This document shows positions 17,055 through 27,581 of a stretch of 37,717 nt of DNA, piece after piece (position 1 is the first letter of the stretch; every line of letters begins with the position of its first letter). The notes beneath the pieces were generated by a model that saw nothing but the letters and a program-made list of their open reading frames with translations, was not told the origin of the DNA and ran no database searches. The translations under genes were made by a program, and so were the position numbers. Origin of the DNA: an uncultured Gemmatimonadota bacterium (GTDB lineage: Bacteria; Gemmatimonadota; Gemmatimonadetes; Gemmatimonadales; Gemmatimonadaceae); contig CAMLIT010000033.1 of assembly GCA_946480295.1 (NCBI GenBank), positions 1 through 37,717 on the forward strand, read 5' to 3'.

Positions 17055-17200
17055 TGCGTTCCGGCCCTCGCCGCCGCGCGCCCGCGCCCCGCCCACCGGC
17101 TCGGACCTTGCCTCCTCCCCCCGCACGCCGCGACGGCCCGGTCTTACCCCGGCCCGCCGCAGCGGATTACCTTCCGGCAATCAGTGGACTGAGAGGCGCG

Positions 17201-18208
<1,008 letters not shown>

Positions 18209-18427
18209 CCGCCGATCGACCGGGGCCGTCGCGCCCGGCCGATCGTCCCGCCCGCAAGCTCCCACCCTCCCTCGCCGCCGCCAGCCCACTGGCGAACCAG
18301 GGCGGCGCGGCAGCGTCATCGCCGCAACATTCGGCATGACGCCCCGATGACGAGCCGCCCCCACTCTCCCTCGACGATGATGTCCCGCAGGTCCCGCTTC
18401 ACAGGTGGTGGCTTCCCGGAGGATGGC

Positions 18428-21400
18428 GTGGTCCATCTCCACACGTTGGGCGCCGCGGCGATCCAGATCGGGCGCACGCGCCTCGGCCCGAGCTCGGCCC
18501 GCGCATTCTCGGCGCTGCTCTTCCTGGCCGTCGAACGTGGACGGCGCATCTCGCGCAACACGCTGCATTCCCTGCTCTTCCCGGACAGCCCCGATCCCAA
18601 CGGGCTGCACAGCGTCCGCCAACTCCTCTACAAGCTCCGCCAGGTCGGCGCGCCCCTCGAAGGCGATGCCGACAGCGTGATCCTGCCGGAGGGCGCGGTG
18701 CTGGACGACTACTCGTCCCTCATCGAGGGGCACGACCTCACGGAAGCGGAGCTGGATCGGCTGGCCGGCGGTTTCCTCCCCGGCTACTCCCCGGACTTCT
18801 CCGAGGCCTACACCGAATGGCTCGAGCAGTACCGCGCGAGCGTCACCCTGCGCATCCGCCGCCAGCTCATCGACGAGCTGGCGCGCCTGCGCCGGCTCGG
18901 CAAGTGGGATCGCGCCGCGCGCGTGGCGCGCGCGTGCCTCGCGCTCGATCCGCTGAACGAGGAGGCGACCCTCGCCCTCGCCGAGATGCTGGCACTCGCC
19001 GGGTCGAAGACCGAGGCGGTGCGCCTCCTCGATCACTACCTGGCGGAAGTCGGTGGCGGACCGCAGGAGCTGCGGATTCCCGCGGCGGTGCTGCGACGTC
19101 GGATCGCCGAGCGCTTCCCCGAGCCGGTGTACCGCGGCGTGCCCCAGGCACCGCTGGTCGGGCGGGACGAGGAGATGGCGGAGCTCGGGCGCTACTTCGC
19201 CATGGCGCAGCAGGGCCGGTTGCAGACGGTGCTCGTGAGCGGGGACCCCGGGATCGGCAAGTCCCGTCTCGTGGCGGAATTCGCGAAGGTCGCGATGCTC
19301 CAGGGAGCGGCGGTGCGCACCGTGACGGCGCAGCCCCACGACAAGCGTCGCCCCATGTCGGTGTTCATGGACGTCACCCCCGAGCTACGGAGCCTGCCCG
19401 GCGCCCTCGGCTGCGCGCCGGAGTCGCTGCAGCTCCTCACGAGCCTCGTCGCCGTCGAGGCCTCGCCAGCGGAGAAGAGCGGCGCCAATCCGCCGACCGT
19501 CTTCGCCAACGCGACCCGTGCGATCAGCGACCTGCTCGACGCGGTCAGCGCCGAGCAGACGCTGGTGATCGTCGTGGAGGATGCGCAGTGGGTGGACCAG
19601 CTGTCGCTGATCACCCTCGCCGACCTGACCGCCGAGCGGCAGGACCGTCGCGTCCTCTTCCTGCTGACCTCCCGCGAGCCGCGGGTCCTCGCCGACGCGC
19701 CGGCGGAGATCAAGGGCGTGCACCTGCCCCTCCCGCCGTTAGGCGAGGACGATGCGGCGGCCCTGCTGCGCGAGTACCTGCGCGGCACGCCCGGCGAGCA
19801 CGACGCGGAGCTCCAGAGCTGGTGCGTGCGGACGGCCGGCGGCAATCCGTTCTTCCTCCACGCGCTCGCGACGCATCACGCGGCGACGGGCGAGCGCTTC
19901 GCCGTGCCGGCGTCGCTGACCGAGCTTCTCGCGCGACGGCTCGAGCGGCTCGACCGGCGCGCCGCGACGGTGTTCGACGCGGTCGTGCTGCTGGGCAAGC
20001 ACTCCACGACCGGCCGGCTGTACCAGATGCTCGGCGTGCCGGCACTGGACCTGGCGGAGTCGCTGCGCGTGCTGGAGGAAGGCGGGTTCGTGGTCGCGGA
20101 CGCGGAGCACCTGCGGAGCGCGCACTACCTGCTGTCGGAGGTGGCGGCGAAGCGAATGCCGGAAACCGTGGCGGGGCTCCTGCACGCGCAGGTGGCGCAG
20201 GTACTGGAGTCGGCGGACGTGGGGGAGCAGGACGCGTCGGTGCTGTGGGACGCGGCGGAGCACTGGTATCGGGCGGGGGAGCGGGAGCGGGCGGTGGCGC
20301 TGCTGGAGGCGCGGGCGGAGCGGGCGATGGCGATCAGTCAGCCACAGCAGGCGGTGGAGCTGTTGGAGCGGGCGTGCGACTTCGCACCGGAGGCGCAGCG
20401 CCCAGAACTCCTTCGCCGCCTCGTTCACGCCGCGTTCGAGGCCACGGATTTCCGGACCCTGCGCGTAGGCCTGGCAGAGCTTCGCTCGATTGGTGCGCTT
20501 CCGTCGAGAGATCAGCAATCGCACGACCAGTTCGAGCTTATGGAGCTGACGGCGAGCCGCATCACGGGCGCCGATCGCCCACATTTGCGGGACAAGCTGA
20601 TGCGCTGCATCGCCTCAGCCGCTGCGACATCCGAGCATCGCCTCCGGGCAGCGCGTCAGCTCCTGGCTCTCTCAGAGGAGTTATTTGCGCTGGACGACAT
20701 AGAAAATGTGCACGCGATCGCACAGGAGATACCGCGGGACGAGTCTGTGATAGAGCACTACATGATGACCGAGTTGCTCTACAACACGACCTTTGGGTCT
20801 CAAGCCGCGGCGGCGACAATTGCCCGGCGATTCTTGGCTGCCGAAGCTGCCTGCGATCCACCATCACTGAAACGGCTCCTCCACTGCTTCAATGCAACGT
20901 TTGCTCTATACCGACTCGGCTACGTCGCAGAAACAGAAGAGCAACTTGAGCGACTTTACGAGCGCGCGGTAAGAGTAGGAGACCCGTTCACCGTTCACTG
21001 GATCGCAGCAGCACGAACAACGATACTGATCGACCGCGGCGATCTCGCAGGTGCCAGAGATTGGCATGAGAAAGCGGCGGACGCAGAGTGTCGCATACAC
21101 GTCCGGCACTTACCGGCCGGCCACACGAGCAACGCCATTCGCCTCGCCATTCTCGAAGGTCGCGTCGAAGAAGGAAGGATGATTCTTCAAGGAGTGGTAC
21201 AGGAATGTCCCGCGCTCGGAAGTGGCCGATATTTCCGAGTCGCCGAATCCTACAAGATCAGATTGCGTCAACTCGCCGGAGACCCGCCTGGCACGTCGGA
21301 AGATCTCCAGGAACTGCTAGCGACTCACGTTCTTGCCTGCAAAGTAGGACTACAGGACGATGTCACTGCCAACATCTGGCATGCTCTTGTGGAACTTGGC

Positions 21401-21547
21401 AGGGAAGGCGAAGCGAACCTCCTGTTGGACGAGTACCTCGCTGAACTGCGCAAGGACGCATTCCCACCCAGTTGCGAGATACAGGAAGTCCAGCGCATTA
21501 GAGCTCTTCAGGAAGGACGTGACACTCAGGCATCGAACCCACGATAG
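18428..21547 (+). CDS. BTAD-domain (SARP/AfsR-type) regulator with AAA ATPase and TPR-like C-terminus
   Basis: 1039 aa. I prefer GTG 18428, with GGAGG at 5-nt spacing and the typical opening VHLHTLGAAAIQIG. An upstream ATG at 18347 would add 27 atypical residues. Order: winged-helix DNA-binding domain (about 1-75, with RQLLYKLRQVG); helical BTAD domain (about 100-215, ending TEAVRLLDHYLAE); STAND/AAA ATPase with Walker A GDPGIGKSR (about 272) and Walker B LVIVVEDAQWVD (about 380); then a long helical repeat region (about 560-1035) expected to sense a ligand or partner. Composition changes inside the gene: roughly 20010-20400 is extremely G-rich, and after about 20400 A+T rises and codon choice changes. 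Regulators of this type are ATP-dependent one-component switches. The ligand is unknown. Confidence 0.88.
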   Translation: MVHLHTLGAAAIQIGRTRLGPSSARAFSALLFLAVERGRRISRNTLHSLLFPDSPDPNGLHSVRQLLYKLRQVGAPLEGDADSVILPEGAVLDDYSSLIEGHDLTEAELDRLAGGFLPGYSPDFSEAYTEWLEQYRASVTLRIRRQLIDELARLRRLGKWDRAARVARACLALDPLNEEATLALAEMLALAGSKTEAVRLLDHYLAEVGGGPQELRIPAAVLRRRIAERFPEPVYRGVPQAPLVGRDEEMAELGRYFAMAQQGRLQTVLVSGDPGIGKSRLVAEFAKVAMLQGAAVRTVTAQPHDKRRPMSVFMDVTPELRSLPGALGCAPESLQLLTSLVAVEASPAEKSGANPPTVFANATRAISDLLDAVSAEQTLVIVVEDAQWVDQLSLITLADLTAERQDRRVLFLLTSREPRVLADAPAEIKGVHLPLPPLGEDDAAALLREYLRGTPGEHDAELQSWCVRTAGGNPFFLHALATHHAATGERFAVPASLTELLARRLERLDRRAATVFDAVVLLGKHSTTGRLYQMLGVPALDLAESLRVLEEGGFVVADAEHLRSAHYLLSEVAAKRMPETVAGLLHAQVAQVLESADVGEQDASVLWDAAEHWYRAGERERAVALLEARAERAMAISQPQQAVELLERACDFAPEAQRPELLRRLVHAAFEATDFRTLRVGLAELRSIGALPSRDQQSHDQFELMELTASRITGADRPHLRDKLMRCIASAAATSEHRLRAARQLLALSEELFALDDIENVHAIAQEIPRDESVIEHYMMTELLYNTTFGSQAAAATIARRFLAAEAACDPPSLKRLLHCFNATFALYRLGYVAETEEQLERLYERAVRVGDPFTVHWIAAARTTILIDRGDLAGARDWHEKAADAECRIHVRHLPAGHTSNAIRLAILEGRVEEGRMILQGVVQECPALGSGRYFRVAESYKIRLRQLAGDPPGTSEDLQELLATHVLACKVGLQDDVTANIWHALVELGREGEANLLLDEYLAELRKDAFPPSCEIQEVQRIRALQEGRDTQASNPR

Positions 21548-21552
21548 AAAAA

Positions 21553-21579
21553 AAGGCGGCACCAGAAAGGCGCCGCCTT
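21553..21579 (-). terminator. Intrinsic terminator of the HD-GYP gene
   Basis: On the minus strand AAGGCGGC, an 11-nt loop and GCCGCCTT are followed directly by a run of T (the plus strand has seven A at 21548-21554). It is a textbook rho-independent terminator in the 47-nt gap between two convergent stops, oriented for the HD-GYP transcript. Confidence 0.88.
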
Positions 21580-21594
21580 AACAGAGTTCCGGAG

Positions 21595-22935
21595 CTAAAC
21601 GACCCGAGCTCGTCGTTGCTCTTTCGCGGGAATCAGACTCAGTCCGAAACGTGGGCTGATTCGAGTGGGCGGATCGAAGAGGAGGTGCCATGCGGGGCTG
21701 GCAAGTAGCCTGTCCGCAATCCGAGGGTCAAACTGCCTAGACCGGCAACGAAGGATTTCCTGCTTTACTTCATCTTCCGTTAGCGGACGCCGGTAGGGTC
21801 TCTCACTCGTCATCGCGTCAATCGTGTCCGCGAAGGTGATGATGCGAGATGCCAAAGGAATCGCCTCGCCAGCCAAGCCGTCCGGGTAACCTGTGCCGTC
21901 CCACCGTTCGTGGTGATGGCGGACCGCCGGTACCACGTCGTGTAATCCGCTCATCGTCGCCACGAGATTGGCACCGTCAATCGGATGCTCCTGCATAGTA
22001 GCCCACTCATCAGGTGTGAGCTTGTCGGCTTTTCGCAGGATAGGTGCGTACTTCTCGTAGATCTTGCCCACGTCGTGCAATAACGCGGCGCGACTCACAC
22101 GCTCAATCTCGCGCTCGTTGAGGCCAATGGCGCGTGCGATGATGATGGAATGATGCTGCACACGACGAGAATGACCAGAGGTGTACGGATCCCGAGCTTC
22201 GATCGACTTCACCATGAGCTGCAGGAGCTCCTGGTTCGTTCGCTCAAGATCGAGGTTTGTCTTGTAGACCTGACGCAGCCCGAGAATAGGCACCCAAAGA
22301 GACGCAGCGGCAATCGGACCGAATGACGCATACACCCAAGCAAACACGAATACGAGCGGGCCCGCGGCAATATCTAGGCCGATCGTCGCGAGTGTGTTGT
22401 CTCGCCAGACTTTGAGCATCGGCTGACCCGTGCTCACGCCTACCACTCCCGACACCAGTATCGTATTCGTGACAAGGGCTGCAGTGAAGGATATCAGCGC
22501 CGGCGCCCCGATCGCGATGGATGTCCGGGTCAAGGCCGCGCCGGAGAACGCGAGAATGCTGGTCCCGCCAAGTGTGCGGAAGAGCATGATCGCGAGGGAC
22601 TCCGTCAGTGCGATAGTGGCTACGTTGAAGAGTAATTTCGCCGGTGCCTTACGGTGCGCGAGCTCGAGCGCAGTCCTAACGAGAGCGGCTGCTACGACCG
22701 TCGGCCAACCCGGCACCGCAACCACGGCTGCCAAGTAAGGGATGAACGATATCGATCCCGAGGCGGAACGCGGAAGAACAAACCCTAACCACTCCGCAAC
22801 TACCGCGAGCAGCGCTAGCAGCAGCACTGCTCTCACACTGCTTGCGGAGGTGCTGGGCGCCATATGGTAGACGCATAGTGCCGCCGCCACGGCAAGCGTT
22901 ACCACGACGCTTACGTAAAGTGAAGTCTTCCGCAT
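21595..22935 (-). CDS. Membrane-anchored HD-GYP phosphodiesterase
   Basis: 446 aa. The N-terminal half (1-225) has about six to eight membrane helices resembling a MASE-type sensor. It is followed by a short coiled linker (KTNLDLERTNQELLQLMVKSIEARD). The HD-GYP domain is complete: H255 (TSGHSRRV), H287-D288 and K291 (LLHDVGK), H317 (EHPIDGA), H340-H342 and GYP 349-351 (HHHERWDGTGYPDG), D370 (ADTIDAM). Such enzymes hydrolyse cyclic di-GMP or related cyclic dinucleotides, with Fe or Mn at the HD site. Codon use is visibly less GC-biased than its neighbours. It begins 25 nt after a tiny ORF on the same strand and ends at a terminator, so the two form a compact unit convergent with the BTAD regulator. 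Confidence 0.92.
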   Translation of the reverse strand: MRKTSLYVSVVVTLAVAAALCVYHMAPSTSASSVRAVLLLALLAVVAEWLGFVLPRSASGSISFIPYLAAVVAVPGWPTVVAAALVRTALELAHRKAPAKLLFNVATIALTESLAIMLFRTLGGTSILAFSGAALTRTSIAIGAPALISFTAALVTNTILVSGVVGVSTGQPMLKVWRDNTLATIGLDIAAGPLVFVFAWVYASFGPIAAASLWVPILGLRQVYKTNLDLERTNQELLQLMVKSIEARDPYTSGHSRRVQHHSIIIARAIGLNEREIERVSRAALLHDVGKIYEKYAPILRKADKLTPDEWATMQEHPIDGANLVATMSGLHDVVPAVRHHHERWDGTGYPDGLAGEAIPLASRIITFADTIDAMTSERPYRRPLTEDEVKQEILRCRSRQFDPRIADRLLASPAWHLLFDPPTRISPRFGLSLIPAKEQRRARVV

Positions 22936-22960
22936 AAAGAGCTGACCCCCGTGCCCTCGG

Positions 22961-23020
22961 TCAGGCCCAGACCTGGAATCCGCTAAAGCAGAACGAAATC
23001 AGGCTGATGAACCAGGACAT
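22961..23020 (-). CDS. Tiny hydrophobic peptide ORF upstream of HD-GYP gene
   Basis: A 19-residue ORF, MSWFISLISFCFSGFQVWA, ending in TGA. It is supported mainly by its ribosome site: AAGGGAGGTGA ends 6 nt before the ATG, an almost full complement of the 16S rRNA tail and the best Shine-Dalgarno I saw in the window. The peptide is hydrophobic and aromatic (three Trp or Phe-rich clusters, one Cys) with no charged residue. The HD-GYP start lies 25 nt downstream and lacks a comparable site, so this may be a translated leader, a small membrane protein acting on the sensor helices, or a secreted or imported signal peptide. No family is recognised. Too short for normal gene callers. Confidence 0.55.
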   Translation of the reverse strand: MSWFISLISFCFSGFQVWA

Positions 23021-23333
23021 TGCGCGTCACCTCCCTTAACAACGAAGTCACGCGACGCTCGCGCGCCGGTGCTCTAAGGTTGGCTCCGCTCAACTACAGA
23101 GTCGTTGTGACCTCCGCTCGTCTTCGCTCGGCGAGGGAGGGGGTCATTTTCCTGTTTGGTCGGTGTCTGAAAGCTCGTGTTCGAGCGAGGCTGCCCGTTC
23201 CCGGCGGTCGTCACGTCGTCGCGACGCCCGCGCTCCCCGCCGCCACAAACAATCGTCTCTTGCCGCTATGCAGACACGTCGAGCCGCCTGACGCCGATCG
23301 GCGCAGGACGGCCGGAGGTGGGATTTTCCTGAA
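23021..23333. other. Upstream region of the peptide/HD-GYP unit with paired near-repeats
   Basis: 313 nt with no credible gene. It contains the strong ribosome site at 23027-23037 and two similar elements in the same orientation about 178 nt apart: 23136-23154 (GGAGGGGGTCATTTTCCTG) and 23314-23331 (GGAGGTGGGATTTTCCTG). The ATTTTCCTG halves are identical and stand out against the GC-rich background. The second touches the stop region of the next gene. They could be operator-like sites or remnants of a duplicated end. No convincing -35/-10 pair was found. Confidence 0.4.
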
Positions 23334-24080
23334 CTACTTGCTGTACTCGATCCAGCGGTTGGTCGCGTCCAGCACCGCCAGCACGCTCGACGTCTCCGGG
23401 CTCTCCCGGATCTCCGCACTCCCCGTCAGCAGCATGCTCTCTCGCCCCGTGCGCACCGTGATGCCCACGAAGACGAACTCGCGCTCGAACGCGTCGACTA
23501 CTCGACACCCTTCCAACGCCAGCGCGCGACCGTCCCCTTCCGCCTGGGTGATCGCCTGCAGGGTCGCCCGCGCCGCCAGCTCGATGCGGAGTCGCTCGTT
23601 CTCCAGCCCCTCCGCCTCGCCGACGAATGACTCGTCACCCTTCCGCAGGGTAACACGGCACGCCACGCCCTTGCTCCGGGACCGCCGGACCTCGACGTCC
23701 TCGAAGTACAGCCGCCGTCGCGGATTCGGCACCTGGGAACCGATCGCCGCCGCCCCGGCGGCCGGCGCGAGCAACAGCCCCGCGGCGGGTGTGTGCTTCG
23801 GCATCATTTCGGGTCGCGGCTCGCTCGACGTGGCCACCGAGATCTTCTTGTGGCTCACCCGCATCCCCAGGTGCGCGATCAGCGCGCTCTCCACGTTCCG
23901 CACGCATTGCTTCGGCGTGACCTCGTCCGTCGTGAGGAGATGGATCTCCTCCACCGAACCGGTGCTCCCGGCCACGATCCGCGCCGAGATCACCCCAGGC
24001 AGCGTCGCGAGCAGCTCCTCGGCGCGCTGGATCGGGAGCACGCTCCCGGCGATCAGTGGGGACGGCTCAGGCGCGGACAT
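23334..24080 (-). CDS. Conserved hypothetical protein with N-terminal VLPxQRAEELLxxLPGVxSARI domain
   Basis: 248 aa from ATG 24080 (a TTG-started ORF reaches 24158 but adds low-complexity sequence). Residues about 15-85 form a small alpha/beta domain: QRAEELLATLPGVISARIV, EEIHLLTTDEVTPKQCVRNVESALIAHLGMRVSHKKISVA. The same domain occurs in proteins of uncharacterised role in several phyla. An Ala/Gly-rich linker leads to a second domain (RLYFEDVEVRRSRSKGVACRVTLRKGDESFVGEAEG) that ends with a motif-like WIEY. It lies 137 nt after the NtrC-type regulator on the same strand. No catalytic motif is seen and function is unknown. Confidence 0.78.
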   Translation of the reverse strand: MSAPEPSPLIAGSVLPIQRAEELLATLPGVISARIVAGSTGSVEEIHLLTTDEVTPKQCVRNVESALIAHLGMRVSHKKISVATSSEPRPEMMPKHTPAAGLLLAPAAGAAAIGSQVPNPRRRLYFEDVEVRRSRSKGVACRVTLRKGDESFVGEAEGLENERLRIELAARATLQAITQAEGDGRALALEGCRVVDAFEREFVFVGITVRTGRESMLLTGSAEIRESPETSSVLAVLDATNRWIEYSK

Positions 24081-24217
24081 GGCGTGATTGACGGGCAGGG
24101 TCAACGGCTGCGTGGTGCGAGGGGGCGGATCGCGCTGCCGATGCGGCGCTGCGCGCAAGGGCCGTCGTCGACCCGACGTGCGGGAAGGCTGGGGCCAATG
24201 TGAGCGTGATCACGTCA

Positions 24218-25777
24218 CTAGTCAAGCGAGTACGCATGCTCCGGCATTCGGTATTCCTTGATCTTGCGATAGAGCGTGCGCTCGCCGATCCCCAGCAACT
24301 CCGCGGCGCGCCGACGGTTACCCCGCGTCTCCTTCAGCGCCGCCTCGATCACGGCCCGCTCGACGTCCGCCATCTTCGTCCCCGGCGCGATCGTCACCAC
24401 GTTTGGCGGCGGCGCCTGCTCGCGCGGCTCGATCGCGCCGACCGCCGGCGCGCCCGCCCCGATGCTCGCAGGCGCCGGCACCTCGCCGATCCACCCCTCG
24501 CGCGGCGGACGCTCCTCGTCCAGCCGCCGCCGCAGCTCCTCCACCTGCAGCTTCAGCTCGAGGAGGCTGTGCAGGATGAACTCGAGCTCCCGCCCCTCGG
24601 CACGCTCCGACCCGCGCAGGAGCGGCCCCACGTGCACCGGCAGGAAGCGCGCGACCCCGCCCTCGCGGATCTGCCGCGGCAGGTCCTCCGGCTGGATCTC
24701 GTGCCCCGGCGACAGGACGACCATGCTCTCGATCAGGTTCCGCAGCTCGCGCACGTTCCCGGGCCACGCGTACTCCATCAGCAGCTGCATCGCCTCGGCG
24801 CTGATGCCGTGGAACTTGCGGTCGTGCTGCGCCGAGTAGTCCTGGATGAACCGCCGAACGAGCAGGGGCACGTCCTCCGGCCGCTCGCGCAGGGGCGGCA
24901 GGTAGATCTGCAGCACGCTGAGTCGGTAGAACAGGTCCGAGCGGAAGGTCCCCTCCTCCACGAGCTGCCGAAGCGGCTGGTTGGTGGCCGCGATCACGCG
25001 CACGTCGACCCGGATCGGCTGCGTCCCGCCGACGCGCATGAACTCGCGCTCCTCGAGCACGCGCAGGAGCTTGACCTGGGTGCCGAGCGGGATCTCCCCG
25101 ATCTCGTCGAGGAACAGCGTGCCCCCGTCGGCCAGCTCGAAGCGGCCGAGGCGCCGCTCGGCCGCGCCGGTGAAGGCGCCCTTCTCGTGCCCGAACAACT
25201 CGCTCTCCAGCAGCGTCTCGGGGAGCGCCCCGACGTTGACGGCGATGAAGGGCTTGTTCCGCCGCGGACTGAGCATGCGGAGGGCGCGCGCGACGAGCTC
25301 CTTCCCCGTCCCACTCTCCCCCTCGATGAGCACCGTGCTCGACACCGGCGCCATCTGCTCGACCTTCACCATCACCTCGCGGATCCCCTCGCTCTCCCCG
25401 ATCAGCCCCGTCTGCCGCTGGAGCCGCCGCCGCTCGAGGATCCGGTGCAGGCCGCCGAGGACCTCGTTCACCTCGATCGGCTTCGTGAAGACGTCGACGA
25501 ACCCCTCCGCGCGCAGGCGCTCCACGTGCACGGGATCGGCGACGTCCGCCAGCCCCACGGCCGCGGCGCCGTCCCAGAGCTGCTCCTTCACGATCGCGAG
25601 GTTCGTCGGGTCGTTCAGGTCCCCGCTGAAGACGATGAGGTCCGGCCGCTCGCGGCGGATCGCCGCGCGCATGTCGTCGAGGGGCGAGACGACGGCCGTC
25701 GCGACGCCCTCCTTTTCGAGCATCGCGTTGAGGCGCACCGCGGGCTCGACGTCCTGGAGCGTGAGGAGGACTTTCAT
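24218..25777 (-). CDS. Sigma-54-dependent NtrC-family regulator with degenerate receiver
   Basis: 519 aa. Receiver-like domain at 1-115: Lys99 (FTKP) is kept, but the phosphoacceptor Asp position reads Ser51 (PDLIVFSGD) and the N-terminal acidic pair is broken (LQDVEP). Central sigma-54 AAA+ domain: Walker A GESGTGKE (153-160), GAFTGA (200-205) for sigma-54 contact, Walker B GTLFLDEIGE (219-228), and WPGNVRELRN. A linker of about 90 residues rich in Glu, Pro and Ala precedes a Fis-type helix-turn-helix (ETRGNRRRAAELLGIGERTLYRKIKEY). It should remodel sigma-54 polymerase at enhancers. No histidine kinase adjoins. The start ATGA overlaps the mogA stop, so it is co-expressed with mogA. Confidence 0.93.
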   Translation of the reverse strand: MKVLLTLQDVEPAVRLNAMLEKEGVATAVVSPLDDMRAAIRRERPDLIVFSGDLNDPTNLAIVKEQLWDGAAAVGLADVADPVHVERLRAEGFVDVFTKPIEVNEVLGGLHRILERRRLQRQTGLIGESEGIREVMVKVEQMAPVSSTVLIEGESGTGKELVARALRMLSPRRNKPFIAVNVGALPETLLESELFGHEKGAFTGAAERRLGRFELADGGTLFLDEIGEIPLGTQVKLLRVLEEREFMRVGGTQPIRVDVRVIAATNQPLRQLVEEGTFRSDLFYRLSVLQIYLPPLRERPEDVPLLVRRFIQDYSAQHDRKFHGISAEAMQLLMEYAWPGNVRELRNLIESMVVLSPGHEIQPEDLPRQIREGGVARFLPVHVGPLLRGSERAEGRELEFILHSLLELKLQVEELRRRLDEERPPREGWIGEVPAPASIGAGAPAVGAIEPREQAPPPNVVTIAPGTKMADVERAVIEAALKETRGNRRRAAELLGIGERTLYRKIKEYRMPEHAYSLD

Positions 25778-26313
25778 CGCGGGGCGCGGGACGAGGGATG
25801 CCCCCGCGCGGGCGCATCCGGGTCATCCGGTTCGTCGTGGCTCGTGGCGCTCCCGCGCAGGATGGCCACGGCGTGCTCCACGACGGGATCGAGGGCGGAG
25901 AGGGCGTCCTTCACGCCGCCCGGCGAGCCGGGGAGGTTCACGACGAGGGTCCTGTTGCGCGTCCCGGCGAGCCCGCGCGACAGCGCGGCGCGGGGGAACT
26001 CCTTCATGAAGCTCACCCGCAGGAGCTCCGCGATCCCCGGCGCCTCGCGCTCGATGATCGCGCGCGTCGCCTCCGGGGTCACGTCGCGCGGCGACAACCC
26101 CGTCCCGCCGGTGGTGAGCACGAGGTCCGCCACGTCCCCGTTGCACCAGTCGAGGAGCGTCCGCGAGATCCCGGTCGCCTCGTCAGGCACGAGCGCGCGC
26201 GCGGACACGTCGTACCCGTGGCCGTCGGCCCAGCGCACGATGGCGTCGCCGGAGGTGTCCGCCCGCTGGCCGCGGGCTCCGGCGTCGGAGATGGTCAGTA
26301 CCGCGACTCGCAT
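25774..26313 (-). CDS. mogA: Molybdopterin adenylyltransferase MogA/MoaB family
   Basis: 179 aa. The MoCF domain starts with RVAVLTISDAGARGQRADTSG and has the nucleotide/pterin-binding TTGGTGLSPRDVTPEA (about 67-82) and the family NLPGSPGGVKDAL. It adenylylates molybdopterin (MogA) or plays the related MoaB role in molybdenum cofactor synthesis. The last 20 or so residues (DEPDDPDAPARGHPSS and on) are an unconserved tail, encoded in part by a heptanucleotide array. It lies 27 nt after gcvT and overlaps the NtrC-type gene by ATGA. No other molybdenum genes are nearby. Confidence 0.88.
   Translation of the reverse strand: MRVAVLTISDAGARGQRADTSGDAIVRWADGHGYDVSARALVPDEATGISRTLLDWCNGDVADLVLTTGGTGLSPRDVTPEATRAIIEREAPGIAELLRVSFMKEFPRAALSRGLAGTRNRTLVVNLPGSPGGVKDALSALDPVVEHAVAILRGSATSHDEPDDPDAPARGHPSSRAPR
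25781..25801. repeat. Heptanucleotide array inside the mogA 3' end, 3 units
   Basis: GGGGCGC, GGGACGA, GGGATGC on the plus strand, in tandem, within the last codons of mogA. It encodes the RGHPSSRAPR-type tail of the protein. The units match those of the atpE-atpF array (GGGACGA). Confidence 0.7.
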
Positions 26314-26340
26314 GTGCTCGTGTGTGCGCCCTGGCGCCCC

Positions 26341-27453
<1,113 letters not shown>

Positions 27454-27581
27454 CGGACCAGGGGTGTTGGGACGGCAGGAATATGCCGGAGCGGCAGGGG
27501 ACGATGTAAGGGGCGGCGCGCCGACGGCGGACCCCGGACGTCGCCCGCGCCGCGTGTCAGGCCGAGGTGCACCTGGCCCAC

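Noticed and set aside
27454..27581. Glycine riboswitch upstream of gcvT.
   Set aside because: No tandem aptamer-like conserved segments could be recognised in the 128 nt between gcvT and the DUF362 stop.
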